The notes: generated by a model not told the origin, from the letters alone. 54,066 nucleotides of DNA from Anabaena sp. UHCC 0204 (GCF_009711975.1 NZ_VIKW01000082.1:34611-88676); one strand, 5' to 3'; counted from the first letter of the stretch, positions 18,533 to 28,063 are shown. Numbers and translations: made by a program.

Positions 18533-19615
18533 ATGACCACAACCATTCAACAGCGTTCAACCGCTAACGTCTGGGATCGCTTCTGCGAATGGATCACCAG
18601 CACCGAAAACCGGATTTACATCGGTTGGTTCGGAGTATTGATGATTCCTACCCTGTTAGCTGCTACCACCTGCTTCATCATTGCATTCGTTGCTGCGCCT
18701 CCCGTTGACATTGACGGTATCCGTGAGCCAGTTGCAGGTTCTTTGATTTACGGAAACAACATCATCTCTGGTGCAGTTGTTCCTTCTTCTAACGCTATCG
18801 GTTTGCACTTCTACCCAATCTGGGAAGCTGCTTCCTTAGACGAGTGGTTGTACAACGGTGGTCCTTACCAATTGGTAGTTTTCCACTTCTTAATCGGCGT
18901 AGCTTGCTACCTCGGTCGTGAATGGGAATTGTCTTACCGCTTAGGAATGCGTCCTTGGATTTGCGTAGCCTTCTCTGCACCTGTAGCAGCAGCTACCGCA
19001 GTATTCTTAATCTACCCAATCGGTCAAGGTTCATTCTCCGATGGTATGCCTTTGGGTATCTCCGGTACATTCAACTTCATGATTGTGTTCCAAGCTGAAC
19101 ACAACATCTTGATGCACCCCTTCCATATGTTGGGTGTAGCTGGTGTATTCGGTGGTTCTTTGTTCTCTGCAATGCACGGTTCACTCGTTACTTCTTCTCT
19201 AGTTAAAGAAACAACTGAAACCGAATCACAAAACTACGGTTACAAGTTCGGTCAAGAAGAAGAAACCTACAACATCGTTGCTGCTCACGGTTACTTCGGT
19301 CGCTTGATTTTCCAATACGCTTCTTTCAACAACAGCCGTCAATTACACTTCTTCTTGGCTGCATGGCCAGTAGTTGGTATTTGGTTCACCGCTTTGGGCG
19401 TAAGCACAATGGCGTTCAACTTGAACGGTTTCAACTTCAACCAATCCATTATTGATTCTCAAGGTCGCGTTATCGCTACTTGGGCTGACGTAATCAACCG
19501 CGCTAACTTGGGTATGGAAGTAATGCACGAGCGTAACGCTCACAACTTCCCCCTAGACTTGGCTGCTAGTGAAGTTGCTCCTGTTGCTTTGACTGCTCCT
19601 GCAATCAACGGCTAA
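18533..19615 (+). CDS. psbA: Photosystem II D1 protein
   Basis: A 360-residue D1 reaction-centre subunit of photosystem II in the thylakoid membrane, binding P680, pheophytin, QB and the Mn4CaO5 cluster. Counted residues are all canonical: TyrZ at 161, Asp170, Glu189, His190, His198, His215, Ser264, His272, His332/Glu333, Asp342 and Ala344. Cleavage after Ala344 would remove a 16-residue tail ([16 protein letters not shown]) through CtpA. Residue 130 is Glu, the form associated with high-light D1 copies rather than the Gln130 form. A strong terminator follows. Other psbA copies elsewhere in the genome are likely but not visible here. Confidence 0.98.
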   Translation: MTTTIQQRSTANVWDRFCEWITSTENRIYIGWFGVLMIPTLLAATTCFIIAFVAAPPVDIDGIREPVAGSLIYGNNIISGAVVPSSNAIGLHFYPIWEAASLDEWLYNGGPYQLVVFHFLIGVACYLGREWELSYRLGMRPWICVAFSAPVAAATAVFLIYPIGQGSFSDGMPLGISGTFNFMIVFQAEHNILMHPFHMLGVAGVFGGSLFSAMHGSLVTSSLVKETTETESQNYGYKFGQEEETYNIVAAHGYFGRLIFQYASFNNSRQLHFFLAAWPVVGIWFTALGVSTMAFNLNGFNFNQSIIDSQGRVIATWADVINRANLGMEVMHERNAHNFPLDLAASEVAPVALTAPAING

Positions 19616-19640
19616 TCTGAAAAATTCAGATAATTAAAAG

Positions 19641-19672
19641 ATACCCTCCAGAAATGGGGGGTATTTTTGTTT
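19641..19672 (+). terminator. Rho-independent terminator after psbA
   Basis: The stem ATACCCTCC / GGGGGGTAT (one G-T pair) with loop AGAAAT is followed by TTTTTGTTT, starting 25 bp after the psbA stop. Confidence 0.88.
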
Positions 19673-19959
19673 GTCAAGATTGATCTTGCCATCTGCTGTA
19701 ACTGGTTTACTGCTTTTCTCATTCACATCGCAGACACATTATCAAATCAAGGAAATCTGACCTTAGATAAAGTCATATCAGCAGTTCAATCTGGTTTAAT
19801 AGTTACTAAGCTGATGTAGCAAAAAATAGCAATATTCTTGTTAAATTTGGCGAATTGTGCCACTTCCCTGTATGATAGATGTTTCACTTGTAACTACAAA
19901 ATCAATTTAGTAAAAGACTAGACATCACCAACTATACAGTCAATTATGGAGGAAGACAA
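19673..19959. other. Intergenic region before sucrose-phosphate synthase
   Basis: About 290 bp. A short frame (about 19674-19819, ending GLIVTKLM) is open but has no ATG start and no recognised family, so I do not call it. The GGAGG ribosome-binding site of the next gene is at about 19949-19953. No other structure stands out. Confidence 0.4.
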
Positions 19960-22161
19960 ATGTCCAACAGCCCAGGACTGTACATTATACTCGTCAGTGT
20001 TCATGGTTTAATTAGAGGTCATAATCTAGAGCTAGGAAGAGATGCCGATACCGGCGGACAAACAAAATATGTAGTCGAACTAGCCAACACATTAGCCAAA
20101 AGTCCCCAAGTAGAAAGAGTTGATTTAGTCACAAGACTGGTAAATGATCCCAAAGTTAGCCCTGATTATGCCCAACCGATAGAAATACTTTCAGACAAAG
20201 CCCAAATTATTCGTCTTGCTTGTGGTCCACGTCGTTATCTCCGCAAAGAAGTTCTCTGGCCACATTTAGATACCTTTGCAGATGAATTACTCCGACATAT
20301 CCGCAAAGTGGGAAGAATACCAAATGTCATTCATACACATTACGCCGACGCGGGATATGTTGGTAGTCGGGTTGCTGGTTGGTTAGGAACGCCTCTTGTG
20401 CATACTGGTCATTCCTTGGGACGAGTCAAACAGCAACGATTATTAGAACAAGGAACGAAACAGGAAGCGATTGAAGAGAATTTTCATATTACTACCAGAA
20501 TCGAAGCAGAAGAAATTACCCTGGGGGGTGCAGCCTTAGTTATAGCCAGTACAAATCAAGAAGTTGAGCAGCAGTACAGTGTATACGATCGCTATCAACC
20601 AGAAAGAATGGTGGTTATTCCTCCTGGTGTGGACTTGGATCGCTTTTACTCAGCCGCAGATGATTGGCAAAACCCACCCATTCAAAAAGAATTAGAGCGT
20701 TTTCTCAAAGATCCCCAAAAGCCGATGATCATGGCGATTTCTCGTCCAGCGATTCGGAAAAACGTCAGTAGTCTGATTAAAGCTTATGGCTCAGATCCTG
20801 AGTTACGGAAACTGGCTAACCTGGTAATTATATTGGGAAAACGAGATGACATCATGACGATGGAATCGGGTCCTCGTCAGGTATTTATCGAGATATTGCA
20901 ATTAATAGATCGCTATGATCTTTATGGTTTTATGGCTTATCCCAAACACCATAATGCTGATGATGTTCCAGATTTATATCGGCTGACGGCTAAAACCAAA
21001 GGAGTCTTTATTAATCCAGCCCTAACAGAGCCATTTGGGTTAACTTTGATAGAAGCTAGTGCTTCTGGTGTACCTATTATTGCTACTGCTGACGGCGGTC
21101 CCAGGGATATCTTAGCAGCTTGCCAGAATGGTTTGCTAATTGATCCCCTGAATATTAAAGAAATACAAGCTGCTCTGCGTACAACTCTAACAGATCCTGA
21201 AAAATGGCAACGCTGGTCTAAAAATGGCTCGGTTAATGTCTGCAAATATTTTTCTTGGGATAGTCATGTTGAGAAATATCTAGAAAAAATCCGCTTATTT
21301 CCTCAACGACGAATTCAATCTTTACTCAGTCCTCTACCTGCATCTCCTGCTGCTGATCATCCAGAGTGGAATGTGCCAGATACCAATCGTCTACCAACGG
21401 CAGACCGTTTTCTAGTTTGTGAAATTGATAATACGCTATTGGGTGATAAAGAAGCTTTAGAAAAATTGATTCATCGCATTCGTAGCGAAGGACATACAAC
21501 CGGAGTTGGTATTGCTACTGGACGCTCTTTAGAAAGTACCTTGAGTATGTTAGAAGAATGGCGCTTCCCCATGCCAGACTTGTTAATTACATCAGCAGGT
21601 AGTGAAATCTACTATGGTCCGCAGATTGTTACAGATACAAGTTGGCAAAAACATATTGGTTATCAATGGCAAGCTCAAGCAATTCGTCAAGCGATGAAGA
21701 ATATCCCTGGTGTGGAATTGCAACCACCAGAATCTCAACGCAAGTTTAAGATCAGCTATTTTGTTGATGAAGCCAAAGCGCCAAGCTTCCGGGAAATTAT
21801 CCGCCATTTGCGTCGTCAACAACTGCCAGTCAAGGGGATTTATAGCCACAATATGTATCTGGACTTAGTACCTATCCGGGCTTCTAAAGGAGATGCAATT
21901 CGCTATGTGGCTTTAAAATGGGGTTTACCTGTTAACCGCTTCTTGGTAGCAGGGGCATCAGGTAATGATGAAACTATGCTTGGTGGTAATACTTTAGGTG
22001 TTGTGGTAGGAAATTACAACCCAGAAATTGAAAAGCTGCGGGGTGTTCCACAGGTTTACTTTGCTCAAGGGAATTATGCTTGGGGTATTTTGGAGGCTTT
22101 AGATCATTATGACTTTTTTGGTAATTTGTCTCAAACACCGTTGGAAATGGTGAAAGGTTAA
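19960..22161 (+). CDS. sps: Sucrose-phosphate synthase with degenerate phosphatase-like domain
   Basis: A 733-residue bidomain enzyme making sucrose-6-phosphate from a nucleotide sugar and fructose-6-phosphate. The glycosyltransferase (GT4) part spans ~1-460: the N-terminal SVHGLIRGHNLELGRDADTG segment, HTHYADAGYVG, and the donor-site E-x7-E motif in EPFGLTLIEASASG (~357). Residues ~480-725 are a HAD sucrose-phosphatase-like domain, but two catalytic positions are changed: the DxDxT nucleophile motif reads EIDNT (Glu488) and the GDSGND motif reads GASGND (Ala666). The domain is therefore probably structural or regulatory. GGAGG precedes the ATG. An intact separate phosphatase lies at 27260-28063. 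Confidence 0.93.
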   Translation: MSNSPGLYIILVSVHGLIRGHNLELGRDADTGGQTKYVVELANTLAKSPQVERVDLVTRLVNDPKVSPDYAQPIEILSDKAQIIRLACGPRRYLRKEVLWPHLDTFADELLRHIRKVGRIPNVIHTHYADAGYVGSRVAGWLGTPLVHTGHSLGRVKQQRLLEQGTKQEAIEENFHITTRIEAEEITLGGAALVIASTNQEVEQQYSVYDRYQPERMVVIPPGVDLDRFYSAADDWQNPPIQKELERFLKDPQKPMIMAISRPAIRKNVSSLIKAYGSDPELRKLANLVIILGKRDDIMTMESGPRQVFIEILQLIDRYDLYGFMAYPKHHNADDVPDLYRLTAKTKGVFINPALTEPFGLTLIEASASGVPIIATADGGPRDILAACQNGLLIDPLNIKEIQAALRTTLTDPEKWQRWSKNGSVNVCKYFSWDSHVEKYLEKIRLFPQRRIQSLLSPLPASPAADHPEWNVPDTNRLPTADRFLVCEIDNTLLGDKEALEKLIHRIRSEGHTTGVGIATGRSLESTLSMLEEWRFPMPDLLITSAGSEIYYGPQIVTDTSWQKHIGYQWQAQAIRQAMKNIPGVELQPPESQRKFKISYFVDEAKAPSFREIIRHLRRQQLPVKGIYSHNMYLDLVPIRASKGDAIRYVALKWGLPVNRFLVAGASGNDETMLGGNTLGVVVGNYNPEIEKLRGVPQVYFAQGNYAWGILEALDHYDFFGNLSQTPLEMVKG

Positions 22162-22375
22162 TTAAGTAAGAAGGTGACAGGGAACAGGGAATAGGGAAAA
22201 GATAAGAGTTTGATGGCTGATTTTCTCACTTCACTAAATTAAATTTAGCTGCGTATTAGCTTCAGAAGGTGACAAATAGGGAATAGGGATATTTGTCATG
22301 TTAGGTTTTTTTGTAAAAATAAAAATTTCTGTAGCAATTCAATATAAAATCTAAAATTTAAAATCAATAATTACA
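22162..22375. repeat. Intergenic region with STRR remnant
   Basis: After the sps stop, ACAGGGAACAGGGAATAGGG (~22178-22197) is a short run of the heptanucleotide STRR type seen in expanded form at 53338-53659. Bases 22277-22287 repeat AATAGGGAATA. The rest is AT-rich leader for the malic enzyme gene. No coding signal is seen. Confidence 0.55.
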
Positions 22376-23767
22376 ATGACAAATCTTACTCCCAATTCAA
22401 GTTTTAGTGTTACCCTGCGGTTGCAGATTCCCAATCGAGTGGGGATGTTAGCATCTGTAACTCAAGCGATCGCTTCCAGTGGTGGTAATCTAGGACAAAT
22501 TGATTTAATTGAACAAACTCGTCAAGAATCTATACGTGATATTACAGTTGATGCTGCTAGTACCGAACACGCGGAAACTATTGTTCAAGCAGTAAAAGTA
22601 TTACCAGATATTCATGTCATTGATGTTTACGATCGCACCTTTAATTTACATCGGGGCGGGAAAATCAGTATTGTTAGTAGAATTCCGTTAAGAAGTGTTT
22701 CCGATTTAGCTATGGCTTATACTCCTGGAGTCGGCCGAATTTGTAAAGCGATCGCCGAAAATCCAGAGGAAGTGTACAATCTAACTATTAAACAAAACAC
22801 TGTGGCAATCGTCACTGATGGTAGTGCTGTCCTGGGTTTGGGGAATTTGGGAGCAGCCGCAGCTTTACCCGTTATGGAAGGGAAAGCCATGCTGTTTAAG
22901 GAATTTGCTGGGCTTGATGCTTTTCCGATCTGTTTAGATACTCAAGATACAGATGAAATCGTCAAAGCAGTTAAAAATATTGCTCCTGTGTTTGGTGGTG
23001 TAAATCTAGAAGATATTGCTGCACCACGCTGTTTTGAAATTGAAAAAAGACTGCGCGCAGAATTAAATATTCCGATTTTTCATGATGACCAACATGGTAC
23101 AGCAATTGTCACACTGGCAGCATTATTAAATGCTCTTAAACTTGTCCAGAAGTCAATTGCAGACATCCGGATTGTTATTAATGGTGCTGGTGCGGCTGGG
23201 GTAGCGATCGCTCGTTTACTCCGCAAAGCTGGTGCGGAAACCATCTGGATGTGTGACTCTAAAGGCATTATATCTACTACCCGTACCGACTTAACCCCAG
23301 AAAAAGTCGAATTTGCTGTGAAAGCCCAAGGCACTTTAGCAGGTGCAGTTCAAGGTGCAGATGTCTTTATTGGTGTCAGCGCACCGGGAGTTTTAACACC
23401 AGAAATGGTACAAGGAATGGCGAAAGATGCAATTGTTTTTGCCATGGCTAATCCCATTCCCGAAATTCAACCCGAATTAGCCCCTAAAAACGTTGCTGTC
23501 ATGGCTACAGGTCGGAGTGACTACCCCAATCAAATCAATAACGTCCTGGCGTTTCCTGGGGTGTTTCGTGGGGCTTTAGATTGTCGGGCTAGTACAATTA
23601 CCACAACGATGTGTTTAGAAGCTGCCAATGCGATCGCTTCTTTAGTTAAGCCTTCTGATTTGAATCGAGAGCATATTATCCCTTCTGTCTTTGATAAGCG
23701 TGTGGCTACTGCTGTTGCTGCTGCTGTCAAACAAGCTGCACGGGAAGAAGGTATTGCTCAAAGTTAA
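22376..23767 (+). CDS. NAD(P)-dependent malic enzyme with N-terminal ACT domain
   Basis: A 463-residue enzyme converting malate to pyruvate and CO2 with NAD(P)H. Residues ~10-85 form an ACT regulatory domain (LRLQIPNRVGMLASVTQAIA). The malic domain follows with AYTPGVGRICKAIAENPE, VTDGSAVLGLGNLG and FHDDQHGTAIV, and the Rossmann motif is VINGAGAAGVAIARLL. The ACT domain suggests allosteric control by a small molecule, probably an amino acid, by family analogy. Whether NAD or NADP is preferred cannot be decided from the sequence. The stop codon directly abuts the terminal repeat of a MITE-like element. Confidence 0.93.
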   Translation: MTNLTPNSSFSVTLRLQIPNRVGMLASVTQAIASSGGNLGQIDLIEQTRQESIRDITVDAASTEHAETIVQAVKVLPDIHVIDVYDRTFNLHRGGKISIVSRIPLRSVSDLAMAYTPGVGRICKAIAENPEEVYNLTIKQNTVAIVTDGSAVLGLGNLGAAAALPVMEGKAMLFKEFAGLDAFPICLDTQDTDEIVKAVKNIAPVFGGVNLEDIAAPRCFEIEKRLRAELNIPIFHDDQHGTAIVTLAALLNALKLVQKSIADIRIVINGAGAAGVAIARLLRKAGAETIWMCDSKGIISTTRTDLTPEKVEFAVKAQGTLAGAVQGADVFIGVSAPGVLTPEMVQGMAKDAIVFAMANPIPEIQPELAPKNVAVMATGRSDYPNQINNVLAFPGVFRGALDCRASTITTTMCLEAANAIASLVKPSDLNREHIIPSVFDKRVATAVAAAVKQAAREEGIAQS

Positions 23768-23883
23768 TAAGTAGGTGGGCGTTAAAAATTGTCGTTGGGG
23801 CAAGGGAACAGGGAACAGGAAGAGAGTTTTGGGCGATTTTACTTTTCTTCACATACCTTTAAATTTTTCTGTTCACCTACTTA
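23768..23883. mobile_element. MITE-like element, complete copy
   Basis: A 116 bp unit bounded by a perfect 10 bp terminal inverted repeat TAAGTAGGTG (23768-23777) and CACCTACTTA (23874-23883). Homology extends inward as TTAAAAATT against AAAAATTTA. The interior has TTGTCGTTGGGG, a GGGAACA tandem and AGTTTTGGGCGATTTTACTT. Related copies are at 9053-9132, 51628-51735 (inverted) and 52045-52120. There is no coding capacity, so any movement would need a transposase supplied elsewhere. Confidence 0.75.
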
Positions 23884-23902
23884 GATATCTTTTAGCATTT
23901 TT

Positions 23903-23930
23903 GTAGAGACGTTCCATGGAACGTCTTTAT
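23903..23930. repeat. Palindromic repeat (copy 2)
   Basis: Arms GTAGAGACGTTCC and GGAACGTCTTTAT form a hairpin nearly identical to the one at 18271-18298. It lies between the malic enzyme and VOC genes, which are convergent, so it could act as a bidirectional terminator. Confidence 0.7.
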
Positions 23931-23984
23931 ATTTTTTGTCTCATGCAGAGACACAGAGATAAATCAAAATAGTGCTTTGAATAT

Positions 23985-25016
23985 TTAGTTACTTTCTACT
24001 AAAGTCCAAAAATAGCCATCTGGTGCAACAAAAGAAAAACTATTTTCGGCAAATTCATTACTAACGATTTCTGTAATTTGTTTTGCGGCACTTTCTCGCA
24101 CTCGTTGAAAATAAGTCTCTATTTTCTGAACTTTGTATGTATAAAGGCACATTCCTAAACTTCCCGGTTGGGCATCTGCAAAGCGAGATTTTAAGGTAAT
24201 ATTTTCTGGAAAGCGAATAATATAAAGTCTACCACTTCGGACTGCCATAAAGTCAGTTTGCGAAGAAAGAGGATCATCAAAAGCCGTATGTATGAATTTC
24301 TCCTCTGGGTTAAGTTCAAAAATTTCTCTTCCTGCTAAAGATGATTCATAAGTAGTTTCTACATCATCACGCACACGCAATAAACCTAAAACTTCTTCAT
24401 AGAATTTGAGAATTTCTTTACTATCATCTTGAACAACTATCCCGACATGAGTAAACTGACTAGTTTGCAAAGGTGCATGATCATTAATATGTCCATAATT
24501 AGGGACATTATAACCAAAGCGTTGAAATAAAACTTGCCGAGTTAATGGTTGAAGTAATAGCATTTCTCGTACTCCTACCAGCGGTTCTACAAAAGGACGA
24601 CTTTTTTTGTCTTTGTTATAAATTACTTCCCAGTGAGGTTGTGTGTAAAGAATATTTTCACCAATTGCTTTTGCTGCTTCGGCATGATTTAAAATACCTA
24701 ATATATCAGCAGTTAATGTAGTAGCCCAACGATTACCTTTCACTTTCATGGAACTGACACCTAAACCCGCAGATGTGGGATTTTGCCAAATCATTAACCG
24801 AATTAATCCATGATCTGTATTTTGATGGTGAAGACGAATTGCCTGTAAAGGTGAATTTACCCCATATAATTGATAAGCTGTGGTTGCAGTTAATTCTCCT
24901 ATTTTCCCAATCTGATAGCCAAATTGCTGCCAATATTGAATTGCAGAAACAGCATCTGTAACACCAATGCAGACTTCATATATACCGCCAATTGTTGTAT
25001 TATTGTTTGCATTCAT
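23985..25016 (-). CDS. VOC (glyoxalase-fold) family protein
   Basis: A 343-residue protein with two vicinal-oxygen-chelate modules, roughly residues 8-150 and 185-340 (second module from QFTHVGIVVQDDSKEILKFY to VAPDGYFWTLVESN). VOC proteins are metal-dependent enzymes or binding proteins acting on varied small molecules; no substrate can be assigned. The metal ligands are uncertain by eye. Its start codon is only 23 bp from the divergent xseB start, so the promoter of at least one of the two must lie inside the other gene. Confidence 0.78.
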   Translation of the reverse strand: MNANNNTTIGGIYEVCIGVTDAVSAIQYWQQFGYQIGKIGELTATTAYQLYGVNSPLQAIRLHHQNTDHGLIRLMIWQNPTSAGLGVSSMKVKGNRWATTLTADILGILNHAEAAKAIGENILYTQPHWEVIYNKDKKSRPFVEPLVGVREMLLLQPLTRQVLFQRFGYNVPNYGHINDHAPLQTSQFTHVGIVVQDDSKEILKFYEEVLGLLRVRDDVETTYESSLAGREIFELNPEEKFIHTAFDDPLSSQTDFMAVRSGRLYIIRFPENITLKSRFADAQPGSLGMCLYTYKVQKIETYFQRVRESAAKQITEIVSNEFAENSFSFVAPDGYFWTLVESN

Positions 25017-25039
25017 AGTTTATTTAGGGAGGAAATTTT

Positions 25040-25279
25040 ATGGTTAAACGGAATAATTCGGCTAACTCCAGTAAATCAAATGGGGGAAGTTATGAGGCTA
25101 AGATAGCAGAAATTGAAACTATTATCACGCGCATTGAAGGAGGTGAGTTAGAACTAGCAGATGTATTTGCAGAATTTGCGACTGCGGTTGAGTATCTAAA
25201 GGAATGTGATAGTTTTTTGCAGCAGCGACAGCAACAGGTGGATTTGTTAATTGAAACTTTGCAAGAAGATTACAAATAG
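25040..25279 (+). CDS. xseB: Exodeoxyribonuclease VII small subunit
   Basis: A 79-residue protein. The XseB domain ([20 protein letters not shown], then [20 protein letters not shown]) is a helical coiled-coil that assembles several copies on one XseA to form exonuclease VII, which degrades single-stranded DNA in both directions. GGGAGG sits just before the ATG. The large subunit gene xseA is 5.2 kb downstream at 30485, separated by unrelated genes, whereas the two are often adjacent in bacteria. Confidence 0.93.
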   Translation: MVKRNNSANSSKSNGGSYEAKIAEIETIITRIEGGELELADVFAEFATAVEYLKECDSFLQQRQQQVDLLIETLQEDYK

Positions 25280-25463
25280 ATGGACGTAAGACAACCAAAA
25301 TATGTGATGATTTGTAAAATTGCCTAAATGCGTTATTTTGGTTGATTTTTAGCTATTTTACCAAACAAAATATATTTTTATTTTATTCCACATACTTATT
25401 TAGTGGTTTTGGTTTTATGACTAAACTTATTAACATATTTACCTTCACTGAAGCTTTAAAAAA

Positions 25464-27248
25464 ATGCCACCACAATTAAAATTTTTTAATACTTATCCCC
25501 AATTAGATTTATTTAGCTTTCATCGAGTTGCTTGGTGGAAGCAGATTGTAGTGGCAATCACTTACTATATTACAGCTTTACTATCCCACACATTCACAAC
25601 CTATCCTAACACTGGATCAACTCCTATTTGGATTCCTGGAGGTATTGCTGTAGGGTTAATTGCTATTTGGGGTTATCCTCTATGGTTAGGAGTCTTTATA
25701 GGTGTATTCATCGCTGAATTCACCATTTTTCAAGCTTGGACAAGTGTTAAAACTTTAATTTTCACCATCTTGATAGTTGTTATTGTCACAGCAGGAAAGG
25801 TTCTTTCAGTCTATTGGATGGAATATTTAATCGCTAATAAATACTTTTTAAATACAGCTAAAGATACCATTCAATTTATGGTTTATGGCTGTTTCTTGAG
25901 TCATTTACCTGTGGCTATTTTGTGTCCATTATTATTGTGTATTTTTGGTCAAGCTCCTTGGCAACTTTATACAGATATTGCTCTAACTTGGTGGTTAAGT
26001 GATTCTTTTGGAATTCTTATTTTTACTCCCTTGATTGTTGCATGGCATAAAAATATTATCTCTTTTAATCATTTATTACACCGTTTCTGGGTAGAATCTA
26101 TCATCATTTTATTGTTAACCCTAGTAATTAGTGGCTCTATTTATACTGGACACAATGTAGAATATTTATTAGTACCTTTATTGGTATGGTCTGCCTTTAG
26201 ATTTAAAGAATTAGGTGCAACTTTATTGCTAGTGATTATTACCGTAATCGTGGTAATTGGTACAGTTAAAGGATATAGTTCTTTTGTGCAAGAATCTATT
26301 AAAAATTCATTATTATTATTACAGTCTTTTATTGCCTGTATTGGCATGACAACTTTAGTTTTAAATGCAATTCTTAATGAAAATGATCAAGTAAAAAATG
26401 AGTTACGTTTAGCTAATACTAGCCTAATTAATCAAAATGAATCTTATGCTCGTTTTATACCTCATCAATTTTTACAACTTTTAAATAAATCCAGCATAAT
26501 TGATGTTAAATTAGGTGATCAAATACAACTAGAAATGTCGGTATTATTTTCTGATATCCGCGATTTCACCCAACTTTCAGAAACTATGATCCCAGAAGAT
26601 AATTTCAAATTTATTAATTCCTATCTTTCGCTCATGGAACCAGCTATTACTGAAAATAATGGTTTTATTGATAAATATATTGGTGATGCAATTATGGCTT
26701 TATTTAGTGGAGAAGCTGATAATTCAGTTAAAGCTAGTATTGCTATGTTGAAACTTTTAGATGAATATAATAATACTAACAGAGGTAGTCCTAATCGTCC
26801 TAAATTACAAATTGGTATTGGCATCAATACAGGGTATTTAATGTTAGGAACTGTAGGCGGAAAAAATCGCATGGATGGTACTGTAATTAGCGATGCTGTT
26901 AATTTAGCTTCTCGCGTGGAAGGGTTAACGAAAAATTATGGTGTATCTCTATTAATTACCGAATATACTTATGCAAAATTAAAAAATCCTAGTAACTATA
27001 ACATGAGAATTATTGATACAGTTAAAGTAAAAGGTAAATCTCAAGCAGTGACAGTTTATGAAGTGTTTGATGCAGATTTACCAGAAATAAAATATCAAAA
27101 ATTAGCTACTTTGTCAATATTTGCGGAAGCTTTATTACTTTATAATCAAGGAAAATTAGTAGATGCGGAGCGTTTATTTAATGATTGTTTACAAAAAAAT
27201 CCAGGCGATCATGTAGCCTATATTTATTATCAACGTTGCCGAAATTAA
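25464..27248 (+). CDS. MASE1-domain class III nucleotide cyclase (probable adenylate cyclase)
   Basis: A 594-residue membrane protein. About eight hydrophobic segments (~25-300) form a MASE1 sensor module. A class III cyclase domain follows (~345-530) with metal-binding aspartates in LFSDIRDF (~363) and the DKYIGDAIMALF motif. The Lys in DKYIGD and the Thr in DGTVISDAVNLASRVE are compatible with adenine specificity, so cAMP is the likely product. The C-terminal tail (~545-594, AEALLLYNQGKLVDAERLF) resembles one TPR unit. It is convergent with the sucrose phosphatase gene with 11 bp between stop codons. The MASE1 ligand is unknown. Confidence 0.88.
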   Translation: MPPQLKFFNTYPQLDLFSFHRVAWWKQIVVAITYYITALLSHTFTTYPNTGSTPIWIPGGIAVGLIAIWGYPLWLGVFIGVFIAEFTIFQAWTSVKTLIFTILIVVIVTAGKVLSVYWMEYLIANKYFLNTAKDTIQFMVYGCFLSHLPVAILCPLLLCIFGQAPWQLYTDIALTWWLSDSFGILIFTPLIVAWHKNIISFNHLLHRFWVESIIILLLTLVISGSIYTGHNVEYLLVPLLVWSAFRFKELGATLLLVIITVIVVIGTVKGYSSFVQESIKNSLLLLQSFIACIGMTTLVLNAILNENDQVKNELRLANTSLINQNESYARFIPHQFLQLLNKSSIIDVKLGDQIQLEMSVLFSDIRDFTQLSETMIPEDNFKFINSYLSLMEPAITENNGFIDKYIGDAIMALFSGEADNSVKASIAMLKLLDEYNNTNRGSPNRPKLQIGIGINTGYLMLGTVGGKNRMDGTVISDAVNLASRVEGLTKNYGVSLLITEYTYAKLKNPSNYNMRIIDTVKVKGKSQAVTVYEVFDADLPEIKYQKLATLSIFAEALLLYNQGKLVDAERLFNDCLQKNPGDHVAYIYYQRCRN

Positions 27249-27259
27249 ATGAGCAATAT

Positions 27260-28063
27260 TTACTCTACCAAAAAACCAAAATACTGTAAGCCTTCTTCTA
27301 TTCCAGCAGCAAATTTAGTTGTTGCTAAATAACGATTGTCGTTGGGGTTTTCGTTGTGCCAATCTAATAATTCTTGTTTGGCATTGGCAACAATAATACC
27401 TTTTTCTTCTCTGTTGGCAAACAAAGCAATATCATTACCAGAATCACCACAAGCAACGGTTTTTGCTGCATCTATTTCTAAATGTTCCCGCACAAAAGTC
27501 ATTGCCATACCTTTATTGGCTTGACTGGGCAAAATATCTAAATTATTATAACTTTTATGATCACTATAACTATAAATAACTTGAATATCTAATCCAACAT
27601 TTCTTAAAGAGTTCTCTAGTTCCGATAGAACTTGTGTAGCATTTTCTTCTTCTAAGAAGTAGCTAACTTTAAAAGGTCTTTGCTCACTTTCTGGCTGTGG
27701 TATTAATTTAATAAAATTATCAGCTATTTGTTTAACTAATTCTTTATCCCAATCCTGAGATAAATGCTCTGACCATTGCTCATTGAGAGTTAACTTATAT
27801 TGAGCATCATAATTATAAATTTCTGTGCCTACCGCACAAATCAAAATATCTGGTTTGAGAAGTTCTTTGTCTTTATCTTCTTGTTCCTTTTCCAGTTGTT
27901 GATACAGAAACAGCGATCGCCCTGTAGAATAAACAATCTTTGTATTATATTCCTGACGATGCAAATTTAGTCTCTGATTCAGTTTTTCCATTGCCTGATC
28001 ATCACCCACGAGGGTGTGGTCTAGATCAGTAATAAATAGAAATTGTTGCAAATTATACTCCAT
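27260..28063 (-). CDS. sppA: Sucrose-6-phosphate phosphatase
   Basis: A 267-residue HAD-superfamily (IIB type) phosphatase releasing sucrose from sucrose-6-phosphate. Catalytic motifs are intact: DLDHT (Asp13 nucleophile, Asp15 acid/base), STGRS, a conserved lysine region, and CGDSGNDIALF. This contrasts with the phosphatase-like domain of the sps product 5 kb away, which lacks both key aspartates, so this protein probably supplies the second step of sucrose synthesis. No signal peptide is seen; it should be cytoplasmic. Confidence 0.92.
   Translation of the reverse strand: MEYNLQQFLFITDLDHTLVGDDQAMEKLNQRLNLHRQEYNTKIVYSTGRSLFLYQQLEKEQEDKDKELLKPDILICAVGTEIYNYDAQYKLTLNEQWSEHLSQDWDKELVKQIADNFIKLIPQPESEQRPFKVSYFLEEENATQVLSELENSLRNVGLDIQVIYSYSDHKSYNNLDILPSQANKGMAMTFVREHLEIDAAKTVACGDSGNDIALFANREEKGIIVANAKQELLDWHNENPNDNRYLATTKFAAGIEEGLQYFGFLVE

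Noticed and set aside
19674-19819. Open frame after the psbA terminator (ending GLIVTKLM)
   Set aside because: No ATG start and no homology recognised; not enough to call a gene remnant.
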